Assembly: GCA_030737875.1 (NCBI GenBank)
Contig: CM060912.1
Location: forward strand, 209,883,231 to 209,947,230
Direction: 5' to 3'
From: Allium sativum
Taxonomy: Eukaryota > Streptophyta > Magnoliopsida > Asparagales > Amaryllidaceae
Length of the DNA: 64,000 nucleotides
In this document: positions 12,109 to 23,223 of the stretch, one piece after another
Numbering within the stretch: position 1 is the stretch's first letter
How the letters are laid out: the number at the start of each line of letters is the position of its first letter
Translations under genes and position numbers: made by a program
Notes under the pieces: model-generated
The model's input: the letters and a program-made list of their open reading frames with translations, nothing else
What the model was told of the DNA's origin: nothing
Database searches by the model: none

Positions 12109-15100
12109 TTACCAGGTAAAGAGTTCTGGATACAACTTCCTTATGCTCTCCTCTGTTTCCCATGTACAGTCATTCTCGTTATCACCCCACTGGACCTTGA
12201 CTAGTTGCACCGTCTTCCTTCGAAGTTGCTTTGTATCGTACTCAACAATGCGGATCGGCCTGCGGTTCCCAACCGCCTCGGGTTCTACTTCGATGTCATC
12301 CAACTGATCCGGTGAAATAGTCATGTCAGGGTCATGTACGAACTTCCTTAACTGGGAAACATGAAATACATTGTGAACTCCTGCCATCTTGTCAGGTAAT
12401 CCAACCTTATATGCTAAATTCCCAACTTGTTCGAGAATTGGGAATGGACCAACAAATCTTGGTGCTAACTTGCCTCTACTACAAAATCGAGTCACGCTCT
12501 TTAATGGAGAAATCTTGACAAACACCAAGTCGCCAACGGAGAATTTTAAATCTCTTCGCCTCTTGTCAGCATAACTCTTCTGCCTATCTTGGGTAGCCTT
12601 CATACGTTGTTGGATAACCTTTATCGTGTCTGAAGTTTCTCTTATTACATCTGGCCCAAGTACAAATTTCTCGCCTGTTTCCAACCAACATGATGGTGAG
12701 TTGCACGGTCTTCCGTACAAAGTTTTAAATGGAGCCATACCAATACTGGACTGATAACTATTATTATATGCGAACTCAACCAGATGTAAATGGTCATCCC
12801 ATGACCCTCCAAAATCTAATATGCAAGCTCTCAAGAGATCTTCTAATACTCGATTCACCCTCTCTGTTTGACCGTCCGTTTGAGGATGGTACATGGTACT
12901 GAGATGTAATTCTGATCCTAAAGCCTCATGTAAGCTTTTCCAAAATCCACTAGTAAACAACGGATCTTGGTCACTCACAATGCCTTTGGGTACTCCATGA
13001 AATCTCACTACCCATTTCATATACAGTTCCACTAACTTAGCTGTCATTTTGTTCGACTTGACAGGTATTAACCTTATACTCTTGGTCGTTCTATAATCAC
13101 TCAAATACTATCATGACCTGATCTAACCCTCGGCAACCCATCAATGAAATCCATTGAGACTTGTTCCCATATCCATTCCGGAATTTCCAATGGTTGTAAC
13201 AAACTACTAGGTTTCTTTTGCTCAGCTTTAACTAAGTAGCAATTCATGCATTTGGATATAAATTTCCCAATGTCTCTTTTCATCCCTTCCTAGTAGTAGG
13301 TCTGCTTCATGTCTTGATACATTTTATTACCACCAGGATGTATAGTCAGTTTTGAGTGATGACATTCTCTAAGCACTTCATCTCTCAATTTATTGACATT
13401 GGGCACAACTAGTCTCCCATTCTTTCTAAGCCATCCATCTCGATCAAGCCCATACTTGTTCATCTCCTCACTGTCGATACCCATCTCTAACTTGGAGATG
13501 ATTTCCAATAGGTTAGGATCGTCCCTCTGATTGGAACCAATCAGTTAAATCAAAGTGGGTCTGATTGTCAAACTTGCTAGTATTTCTGGATCCAATTCGC
13601 ACTTTGGTCTGAAATCATACCCAGCGATATACTCCAGTTGCTTCCATTCTAGAAACATAGCCCCTAAACTGGCATGTCTCCTACTAAATGCATCAGCTAC
13701 TGCATTGCCCTTTCCTGGTGTATATGCGATATCGAAATCATAGGAAGCCAATAATTCTAACCATCTTTACTGACAAAGATTTAGATCATTCTAAGAGAAA
13801 AGATACTTTAATGATTTATGATTGGTAAACAACTCGAATCTTTCTCCCAAGAGATAATGTCTCCACATATTCAACCCGAATACGATCGCTACCAATTCCA
13901 GATCATGGGTAGGATATCTTTTCTCATGCGGTTTTAGTTGCCGACTAGCATAAGCTACAACCCTACCTCCTTGCATCAATACAACACCTAGTCTGGTACC
14001 ACATGCATCCATATATACTATCATCTCTTCATTCCCTTTAGGAATGAATAACACTGGCGCATGCGTCAACTTTTCCTTTAGACTCTTGAATGCATTCTCA
14101 CACCTTCCGTCCCAGACGAAAGCTTGATTCTTCTTGGTCAACTGAGTTAACGGTGCCGCTATCTTGGAGAAGTCTTGGATAAACTTACGATAATATCCAG
14201 TCAATCCCAAGAAACTTCTCACGTCTGTTGCATTCTTGGGCGTAAAACCAATCTTGCACCGTGGCTACCTTTGCAGGGTCCACGGCAATACCATTCTCTG
14301 AAACAACATGGCCCAAGAATCTCACTTCCCTCCTCCAGAAGTGGCACTTAGAAAATTTCGCTTTCAATTGGTGTTTTCTCAACACCTCCATCACTATCCT
14401 CAAATGTTCCTTGTGTTCTTCCTCTGTCCTCGAGTAAACCAAGATATCATCCACGAACACAAGAACAAACTTATTCAATTGATCTCGGAATACTCTATAA
14501 TATGCTGGTGCATTGGTCAACTCGAATGGCATGACCAATCACTCATAGAATCTAGACGGCGTCCGAAATGCTATTTTAGGAATACTCTCAGCTGCTACTC
14601 GGAGCTGATGAAATCCTGTCGCGAGATCCAATTGGGAAAACACCCTTGCTCTCTCCAGTTGATCAAACAAATCATCTATATGCGGAAGAGGATACTTATT
14701 CTTCCTAGTCACTTGATTCAACTCGCGATAGTCCACACATAAACGAAGGGAACCATCTGCCTTGGTAGCAAATACAACTGGTGCTCCCCACTCGGAGACA
14801 CTCCTTTGGACAAATCCCTTCTTCAAAAGATCACTTACTTGCACCCCGAGCTCTCGCTGCTCCCTTGGCACCATACGACGAAGTGGCATTACCATAGGTC
14901 TAGCATCTTTCACTAAATCAATACGGAACTCAATCTCTCGGTGTGGTGGAAGTCTGATCACTTCCTCGAAGATATCCGGATACTGGCTAGCAATGGGAAC
15001 CCCTGATAACTCGCCCTGTGGAATGTCGAGGGAATTTAGAAAACTAGCCATCACCTCACCACTAGGTAGGCCACCAAATACTACCCTCCACCCATCATCC

Positions 15101-15495
15101 TCCCTAATAGTCACCGAAAATCCCTCCACCACCCCATATCTTTGGAGCCAATCGACTCCCAAAATAATGCCAAACCCATTAAAGCCCAAAACAATCACAA
15201 GCAAAAGTACATCCATGACTCGATAAGACCAATTTCGACAAATCATACTAAGGCTAGTCGAACCACCAATCAAGTTCGTCACCACTAAAGGTCGATCGAC
15301 TATCTCGGGTTCCAATTCCAAGCTATCTACCAGGTCACTAGATATGAAGGAATGGGAAGCCCTTATATCAAACAATACTCGAAAAGGAACATCATAAATA
15401 GAAAGCATACCTTGAATGACGACATTCTTTCCTTTATCCATCGCAGTTGGGGCATTCGACGAAGAAGGAACAACATTAATAGCATATGCTTTCAC
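12109..15495 (-). pseudogene. Element A pol (PR-RT-RNaseH-INT-chromodomain), multiply broken
   Basis: From 15495 down: an aspartic protease region whose active-site triplet reads D-I-R instead of D-T-G; reverse transcriptase starting near 14930 with the FVDD motif near 14455; RNase H near 14050-13850 ([14 protein letters not shown]); the integrase HHCC region ([12 protein letters not shown], then CMNC) near 13370-13240; the DDE core with MDFIDGLP and SDQDPLFTSGFW; and a chromodomain-like end (VQWGDNENDCTWETEES) near 12160. The frame breaks at about 14540, 14200, 13780, 13548, 13292-13290 (TAG) and 13100, so at least six lesions separate the pieces. Compared with element B the domain order and spacing are the same. 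No functional polyprotein can be made. Confidence 0.95.
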
Positions 15496-15584
15496 AATCT
15501 ACTTCTCTTTAGGAGGTTGTAGACATTTATCCTTGTGATGTCCTACTCGGCCGCAGTTGAAGCACTTCCTACCCGCTGACTTTG

Positions 15585-16460
15585 CTAGACATTATTTGGC
15601 ATAGTGGCCCTTCTTGCCATAGCTAAAGCACTCAACATCTTTCTTATCTTTCTTTTTCTGACCATCCTTGGTCTGACTCTGCTTCCTTTTATTCTGAGAA
15701 TTACTCTTGCCTCCACCGTTGCCTGCGGCTTTGGCCCCTCTGTAGATGCAACAGTAACTTCAGCCTTTGGCTTAGGATAAAGGCTCTCTGATCTCAATGT
15801 TTTCCCAACAATCGATTCAAAAGTCTCATCAATATGGTTTATAAGCCTTTCTCCCAAGTACTAATCTAAACCAGTTATGAACTTCTCGTTCTTCTTCTCG
15901 GCAGTATCGATAAGAGATAATCCATACTTCGATAAAGTATCGAATTCAGCAATATACTCCGAGACTGCCCAACCATTCTGTTTAAGCTCCAAGAACTTCC
16001 TAAACAACTCTGACTTCTGGGCAGCTGGGATAAACTTATCACTGAATCGGGTCTTAAACTGATCCCAAGTAACTTGGTCCTCAGGTGTAGATGCCTTAAT
16101 AGCATTCCACCAATTCATAGCCCATCCTTGTAGCTAACGGGATGCTAGCTTCCTCTTCATCGCGTCTTCGATTCCCAGATCCTCGAAGATGCGCTCACAG
16201 CTATCAAGCCAATCCTGAACTTCTGTAGGCGATTCCGTTCCGTGGAACGGCTTCACACTAGGACTAGTGTAGTCCTTACAGAGCTTGGCGAAATCAGCCC
16301 TAGGCGCTTGCACCGCTGCACCAACACCATTTGCAGCATTAGGAGCTTCCCTCTGAACATCCCTAAGCATCTCTCTCATGAAGTCAGTAAACTTCGTCCT
16401 CATATAAGGAGCATTCCTATTATTGGCTCCTGAACCAATATTCCTCGCATATCGTCTCAT
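15585..16460 (-). pseudogene. Element A gag, broken into three frames
   Basis: The ATG at 16460 opens a 108-codon piece. The frame then continues in pieces at 16118-15861 (MNWWNAIKASTPEDQVTW, then FIPAAQKSELFRKFLELKQN) and 15857-15585. The middle piece is the conserved retrotransposon gag core. The zinc-knuckle region near 15640-15500 has lost its regular cysteine spacing. The start lies about 200 bases after the PBS, as in element B. Non-functional. Confidence 0.9.
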
Positions 16461-16648
16461 CGTTCAATCTGTAAGGAGAAAACGATTAACCATCTCTTCA
16501 GTGGTGCCAGTGCAGTGCGGCTCCATCCTTAGATATACTAATAGTATATATATATAGGTTTAGAAAACCAAAATATCAAAAATACGCGCTCTCATATGTG
16601 TATTATCTCTCCTTGGTGTCTTTCCCTAGGTTAACTACGCAACCTAGA

Positions 16649-16660
16649 GCTCTGATACCA
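16649..16660 (-). other. Element A primer-binding site (initiator tRNA-Met)
   Basis: On the minus strand TGGTATCAGAGC follows the end of the 5' LTR (CCATCACA) after two bases. It is the standard complement of the 3' end of plant initiator tRNA-Met. Confidence 0.95.
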
Positions 16661-16662
16661 AG

Positions 16663-19249
16663 TGTGATGGCCCGCCTCGCACCAGCCGACATTTCCCCGA
16701 AAATGCGTTGTGCCAATACCCAACCAGCACGGGACGGTCATCAAAAGAAAGGAAAGTGAAGGAATTTGAAACTATGTATCATCAAAGAACCTGTAGTATA
16801 TCTCACAGCGCATGGAACAAAATATAATAATAACATAACTGGATATAAAACAGACTAGACAATGCACAAGCTGAAAACTAAACCAACATAGTAGCGGAAA
16901 GATTCAAAATACAGCTTATGATCTAAACCATCATTATTACAACTTTTAAAACTATCTCTAAAGAAAAATAGGAAGGTACACTACTAATACCCAAAGTAGT
17001 GACCTGCAACAACATAGGGAGAATATATGGGAACAATACGTGTAAGCCTCCTGCTCGTCTCCGGACAGCTACTCGTGCATAACCAGCTAACCTATCTCTA
17101 GTCTGCTCGTTTAGGAGCACCCAGAGTAATAAAAAGAGACATAAAAATCTGGGTCAGACAAAATTCTGTTATGTGAGATAAGCAGCAAAAACATAACAAT
17201 AACATGTATACATAACCATACATGAACCTGGACCTGCAACCAATGAGTTAGCACAACAGGATGTACAATACTCTAAGGTGACACTAACACATGGTGTGAA
17301 AATAATGGGGAGGGGGTGTGCATGTCATGGTGATAGAAGACATCAAACATAGCAATCATCCTCGCATCTCTCACTGAGTGCATAAAGTATACGATATACA
17401 CCACTTTGATCACCCAATTCTTTGTTACGATCACTCTGCCCCATGGAGTCATGACGGCTTCACTGCACTGATCCGTAACCACTAATACTTTGCTATGTCC
17501 ACTCTGCCCCATGGAGTCACGACAACTCTACTGCAATGGCTCATAACCATGCTATGATCACTTTGCCCCATGGAGTTATGACAACTCCACTGCACTTATC
17601 CATAGCCAATATCCGTCTCTTAGTGGTGAGTCAAAGCTATAGACATCGATGACCCCTTTGCACATGTCCTGCAACAAAGTACAGCTCACGAAGTTAACTC
17701 ATTGATCCCCATTGGAATCCTGAGTAATAACCTCCCATTTGGACTTCCTTTGCATCTCGGGTTTTAGTCGAATTGGAGTTGGTCTTTAGAAGAGTCGTCA
17801 AGTAGTAGTAGTGGAAGCTCAATTCGGTTCGGTTCGATCTGTTTCAGTCGGTTCGGTTCGATCTGTTTCAGTCGGTTCGGTTCGAATACATCATCCCCAG
17901 GCTTCCCATCCGGTTCGATGATCCACTTCAAATAGGTTCGGTTTGGGTGTATGTGTTCTCCCCATTCGGGTTTGTTCGATCCTTCTTGCTTGGTTCGGGT
18001 TGCCACCTTCCATTCGGTTTGGGTCGATTGCTCTAGCCTCGGCTTGGTTCGTGCTCACCATTTCCGATCCGATCTCCACGCCCTCGTTTCCGATCCGAAC
18101 CTAACTCCAACTCTTATGGAAATGGACTTCCTTCTTGCCAAGCCTCTTGTGCCAAGTTCCAGTCCGGTTCGAATTTCCTTACCCAGTTCTCCTATCCGAT
18201 CAGAGACCTATAATCCAATCCGATCCGAAACCCTGCACATTTTCCAATGAGCATATAGCGTCCATTTTCTCCATGCGACGGCATTTTCGACCATTCTAAC
18301 TTTTCTAATAAATCATAAAACATTCCAAATAGTAGTAATAACATATAGGATAAATCAACAAGGTCAAAACATCAAGCATAAAGGTCATTTTAGATCAAAC
18401 ATACCCAAAAAGCATTATTTTCCCCTTAATCATGTTTTAACAATAGGATTAACAAAACAAGTCCGAATTAACCCAAATTTTTATCAGAGCCCTAAAATAA
18501 TAGTTAAGCATTTTTACATATTTTTCTAGAATTTTATCATGCATAATTCCACTAATTAACAATAATCACCCCTAATTAGCCGTAATTAGTGAAAAACAAT
18601 GCAAATCACTCACCTTAGACACAAATAAAACTTTAGATCTAAAGCTCTACTGTTTTGGGTCATTTTCCAATGTAACACAGTAGCTCCAAATTTGATTTGG
18701 CACTAATCTTCCTTGATTTGGTGTAGATTTAGCTAATACGCGATTAGAAAGCGAATTGGGATGAATTTAGAAGGTGGGGGTCATTGTTAAGGTTGAAGAG
18801 AGGTAAGTGGCGGCTGTAAAAATGAATAAAACCTGAATTCCCTAACCCTATCAGCCCTTTCATAAACCTAATCCCGAAATGGGTTATGGGCTTAGCTGCT
18901 AATCACTTTAATTAGGCCCGGTTAAGCTATTTTTCACCTTCCAAGCCTTATTTCAGCCATATCTCCCAAACGGTAAGTCCGTTTGACACATGCGACCACT
19001 CTATGGAAAGTTAAACCATCATTCAAATCCAATGGAAGTGGTTTCAGGTCAAAACTCCATACCAATCAAAAGTTATAGGCAAAACTAGTTTCGCTAGGGG
19101 CAAAAGGGTCATTTAAAAATTGGAAAAAATCGTGAATATGGGAAATGATCCCAATAGTCGTTCCCCAAAGTTACACGACTATATGATCTCGTATGAAAAT
19201 GAAATAAATATTCTACGATCCTCCGATGCGTAGAATGCGGGTCGTTACA
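16663..19249 (-). repeat. Element A 5' LTR
   Basis: Partner of 9392-11938. It differs by scattered substitutions and small indels, including a short tandem duplication of the GGTTCGATCTGTTTCAGTC unit near 17826-17880 that is single in the other LTR. Confidence 0.95.
17420..17602. repeat. Degenerate ~63-bp tandem repeat in element A 5' LTR
   Basis: Same three-unit array as 10150-10335, each unit with CCCCATGGAGT and ATGACRRCTYYACTGCA. Confidence 0.85.
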
Positions 19250-19511
19250 AGCCGAAGCAAAGATAATATGTTGGGATCCATCTCCTAATTTTCAGGCATA
19301 ACTCAAGGGGGTCCCACTAATTTATCTCTTAATTGGGTAAAATACCCTAACATGTTTCGGGTGTAGTACCATTTCTGGCGTAAAATAGTAGGGCTAAAAG
19401 TGGATCTAATATTTATCAACGTTAAATTGAAATAGCTTAACGATTGAGGGATGCTATGGGCTATAGCGGGGATACTGCGGTCTTTAGCGGGGCTTTAACT
19501 GCAAAAATATA
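19250..19511. other. Intergenic stretch with TAGCGG words
   Basis: No gene. GCTATAGCGGGGATACTGCGG and TAGCGGGGC occur at 19460-19500, similar in style to 6600-6680. Directly to the right begins the WAT1-related 3' segment. Confidence 0.4.
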
Positions 19512-19738
19512 AGTCAACACAGACATCCTATTAATTATCTTGATTCTAAGTTACTTAACTACTGCATAACCATGTTTAACAAGAATTGACCATTTTTATT
19601 TTCAGTCCTCTCATACCAAACGTAACATTAAACTTGAAACCTTAAATCTTTGTTATTGTTAATATTTCTATGTCATTATGTGCAACTGGAAACTTTAGCC
19701 TAGAGTTTTTCTCATCATCTTCTGAGGCATGTCCCACT

Positions 19739-20051
19739 TCATCTTTGCCTTTGCCCCCACACCAAGGCATACAGTCCTACTACTATGGCCAATGCTCCAA
19801 TCGCCCTGCATAAATTTATATTTTATCGTATATTAGACTGAACAGATGATCTAATTACCTAGATCAACCGATAAACTATTCTTATAAGTCCTGAAAATAC
19901 CTTCCCAAAGTGATCTCTTCAGAAAGAATGAGTGACCCTAAAACATCGACTATGATCGTGCACAATGGTTTGAATGCGGTAGCGAAAACGGGACCCCTCT
20001 CCTTGGTAACAATTCCTTGCACGTAATAAGCAATGCCCGTACACATGATTC
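19739..20051 (-). pseudogene. WAT1-related transporter, isolated last two exons (second copy)
   Basis: Exon at 20051-19901 reads TGIAYYVQGIVTKERGPVF and continues to a clean GGAAG|GTATTT donor. After a short intron the last exon begins at 19805 (acceptor TATGCAG) and reads AIGALAIVVGLYALVWG, the final transmembrane helix of the DMT/EamA fold. It ends at TGA 19741-19739, where five G's instead of four shift the frame before the expected KxKDE tail. The whole 19512-20187 segment parallels 22975-23640. Exon 6 here lacks the stop found in the other copy, but its first base is missing at the acceptor. Upstream exons are absent: the homology ends at about 20187 against the gag remnant. This is either a truncated tandem gene or a duplicated 3' end. 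Confidence 0.85.
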
Positions 20052-20187
20052 CTTTCATGAAAAACAAAAATACGCTGATGAACTTTTTTCTTTTTAAATT
20101 GGTTCCTATGTAGGAATCTAGGTAAGATATATAACATGTAGGAAGTGGGTTAAATTACAAGATGGAGTTTGAACCCAGAACATTTTC

Positions 20188-21047
20188 CATCAAGAAAAGC
20201 TTTAACAGATTCCCTTGGAATTTGCTTCATTGCTGAAAGTGTTATGGCATCCTTGGCTTTTGTAGCATACAGGCGGAACTTTTCCTTGAACTTTTTGGTC
20301 AAGTCATAGAATCAGTTTACGGACTTAGGTGGTAGCTTTGTGAACCATAATGATGCAACACCTTCTAGGTAGAAAGGAAAATATAAGCATCTCATCTCGT
20401 CTTTTGCTTTTGCTGCACTCATATGCCATTCGTATTTGAACAAAAAGTAGTTTGGATCAACAAGGCTGTTGTGTGGAGGCAAGGTTGGAGGATTGAATTT
20501 CTTCGAACACTCGATTTCTCGAATTCTTTCGATAAATGGAGTCCTGTCAGGAGAGAAATATTATTCCCTATCATCGTCGTTGAGAGCTTGATTCTTCTTT
20601 ATGGTTTGTTCTATCATATCCGAGATGTACTTTTTAGTGGTATGATGCTCTATGAAGCTGAGCTCTTTACCAAATGTTCGTCTAGCATGCGATTTTGGCT
20701 AGAGAGCTTAGGTCCTTTACCTTGTCGACGAGAAGATGCCCCGTGACGGGATTGGTAACCCTTCGAGCTTTCATTTCGGAATGATTATTAGCTTTTGGCT
20801 TTGAGTTTTCGACGTTAGCCTCGTCTTTATCGCTCAACCATTCGTTATCATCTTCCATGTTATCGTTGCGATCATGGTTAGAAGCGGATGAATTGGCATT
20901 TTCTTCAAGATCAACGTGGACCCTTCGAGGTAGTGGATTTGGTCGAGCATTGAGGATATCATCAAGTTTTTCCATCATAGCCTTAGTAGAAGCATCTATC
21001 TATTGGTTCATGTTGGCAATAGCGGCATCCAACTCATTCTTAGTCAT
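20188..21047 (-). pseudogene. LTR-retrotransposon gag remnant
   Basis: ATG at 21047 starts MTKNELDAAIANMNQ, then a TAG at 21002-21000. The frame continues (MMEKLDDILNARPNPLPRR, then an acidic stretch) to about 20685. Further down, in another frame, lies a clear Retrotrans_gag core: WHMSAAKAKDEMRCLYFP, then FYLEGVASLWFTKLPPKSVN followed by a stop, then FYDLTKKFKEKFRLYATKAK. Everything downstream of gag is missing because the element is cut at about 20187 by the WAT1-related segment. It sits about 270 bases after the PBS. The PBS type and gag style differ from elements A and B, so this is another lineage. Confidence 0.85.
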
Positions 21048-21315
21048 ACCGGCTCCACCTATCGAGTTTTTGCCATTCAAAATAGTTAGTAAGCGGTGTA
21101 ACCTCGTTGTTAGCAATGTTGTCGTTTTCTCCAACGGTTTTGCTTGTGGTCTTCTTAGATTTGGCCGTGGTCTCGGACAAGGCTTTGAATTTGGAAGAGA
21201 GTTCGTCGATTGTTCTAAATCTTAGACTTGTAGAATCTATGGTGAACTTAGGCTTAGAACATCAATGGTAGGCTCTTAAGATTGAGGGAAGTGTGAAGGA
21301 AGGAGATGCAAACGC

Positions 21316-21334
21316 GGCCCCATGGTGGGCGCCA
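21316..21334 (-). other. Primer-binding site of the gag-remnant element
   Basis: On the minus strand TGGCGCCCACCATGGGGCC lies two bases inside the LTR end. This differs from the TGGTATCAGAGC of the other elements in the window and is a PBS type seen in many plant Ty3/gypsy elements. Confidence 0.8.
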
Positions 21335-21336
21335 AA

Positions 21337-22800
21337 TGTTTAAACAAAAAATGGTTCAAACACCAAAGGTACATGAACTGTACTTCACCAATATGGTCAG
21401 AAATTAAAAGGAGCCACAATTGCAAAATAAGCGGGAAAAAGTAAGTAAATGCATAAGGATTTTTATAGTGGTTCGATCTTGAGTAGATCTACATCCAATT
21501 TTGAAGTGATTTTCATTATCATGGTGAAATTTACAAAATTCATCATCTCATACATCACATTTTGGCTCATTATCTCTCTTTACAATGATTTTCCTCTCTT
21601 TAATGGCTTGATTCTCTCTAGACTGTTATGGAAGTGGTTGGATCCTTTGAATGCGTGAGCGTAAGAGTGTTTATTCCACGATTTGTGTACTTAGTGGATC
21701 AACGATGAATCCATAGTAGTTGAGATGTGATTCGAAGCTTGGTGGAAAATTAATGTCGGTTGGAGAGAAGTAAAATGGCAGATCTCGGCTTAGATGGCAG
21801 ATCTCGACATGGAGATGGTGGTTCTCGGCTTGGAGATGGTGGATCTCGGCATGGAGAAAATGAATGAAGATCGGAGAACTTTGAGTGAGTTTGAACGGAT
21901 CTCTAATGGAGATTTGAGATGATGTGAATCGAGCTAGAGCGCTTTTACATGGAGCATGAAGGAGATTGATCCATTTGATGTTGGAGGAAGATAAAGTGAG
22001 CTTAGAAAGTCATTAGCGGAGCTTGGATTGCTTGAGAACGATGGAGAAGTGATTTGGGTAGCCCTTCGGGGTGGAAGAATCGGTCCCTTGAAGTATGGTG
22101 AAATGGGGTATTTATAGGAGAAGTTTGGACCAGGTGGCAATCCCGTAATTATGGTGAATTGGGTTCTGGTCGCACATACGCATATTTACAAAACTGACAC
22201 TGGACAGCTGTACACAGCTGGAGTCAGCTGTGTCCAGTTGGCATGAATGAGCGACAAGGGATGCTTGCACGAGCAGAAATGAGCGACTCACTTGAAAATG
22301 TATGCACGACTACTATTGAAAATGGGGTTCCTTAATTACCAAAGTGCCATTGCTTTTCCTTTTATTTGAATGAACCTGCTCACGTGCGCTCGACCACTAT
22401 TAGAGCTCGCAAAGCTCCGTTCAGGCGCCGCTCGAACCCTTGGTGACGTGCGCGACTGACCAGAACTGGAGGCGTTGCTAATCCTTGCTTGCTCCACGCT
22501 CGACCAAAGGGATGCTGCTGCTCGACAAGCTTGGTGGAGGCTTCTTGTTCAACATGGTGCTAACATACTCGACCCACTCAGTCGAGGATCTGATGCTTGA
22601 CTGAGCCCTTTGGGTGTTACTGATCGATCGACGATCAATGGAGTGGACGACCAACAAGAGCCCGACTGGTTTCCTGATGCTACTCAAACCAAGGTTGGTG
22701 AACTTGTACTGTTCGACAAAATGCTCGAATGGATTTTTGGTTAACAGCAATGGCTTGTAACACACGACTAGGAAGCAGACTAACTACCACGTTAGATGTC
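21337..22800 (-). repeat. 5' LTR of the gag-remnant element (right end uncertain)
   Basis: Starts TGTTTAAACAAAAAATGG on the plus strand and matches the solo LTR from 7034. A minus-strand TATAAATACC box lies near 22118-22109. It contains imperfect repeats of GGCAGATCTCGGC and ATGGTGGATCTCGGC around 21775-21860. The outer end is not matched by the solo LTR and appears truncated before 22830. Confidence 0.75.
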
Positions 22801-22830
22801 ACATGTATACCATGCCATTGCAAATTGTTG

Positions 22831-22969
22831 TTAAATTAGCGATGGAGTCGTCCCTCTTGTCGTCGCTTTTCTAGCTGACAACGGAGTAAATTGCAACGAC
22901 ACTTTGCGACGGTCAGCAACGGCCGTCAACGTCATTTTGCCGTCGCAATGTACTGTTTATTTTGTAGTG
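22831..22969 (-). mobile_element. CACTA-like transposon end
   Basis: On the minus strand, starting at 22969, the sequence reads CACTACAAAATAAACAG followed by clustered GCGACG/CGTCGC words, the usual terminus and subterminal repeats of plant CACTA elements and their MITEs. No opposite end or transposase is in the window. Confidence 0.6.
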
Positions 22970-23223
22970 CACGTAGTAAGGGTTAACCCAGACATCCTAT
23001 TGATTATCTCGATTCTAAGTTACTTAACTACAACATAACCATGTTCATCCAGAATTGACAATTTTTGGCAAACAGTGCCAAAATTATTTTCAGTCCTCTT
23101 ATACCAAACGTAACATCTAACTCAAACCTTAAATCTTTTATCATTGTTAATATTTCTTCACTGTTTGCAACTGGCAACTTTAGCTCAGAGTTTTTCACAT
23201 CATCTTCTGAGGCATGTCCCATT

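Larger units (their letters stand above)
9392..19249 (-). mobile_element. Element A: complete, decayed Ty3/gypsy chromovirus-type retrotransposon
   Basis: Two direct LTRs (9392-11938 and 16663-19249) bound an internal region with, on the minus strand, a PBS matching initiator tRNA-Met, gag, protease, reverse transcriptase, RNase H, integrase, a chromodomain-like tail and a PPT. The flanks are AGCCA on the left and AGCCG on the right, a 5-bp target duplication with one change. The LTRs differ by many substitutions and small indels, and the coding region is full of stops, so the insertion is old. The order RT-RNaseH-integrase-chromodomain identifies Ty3/gypsy chromoviruses. LTRs of about 2.5 kb and the PBS would suit the Tekay/Del lineage, which is my inference. 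Confidence 0.95.
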
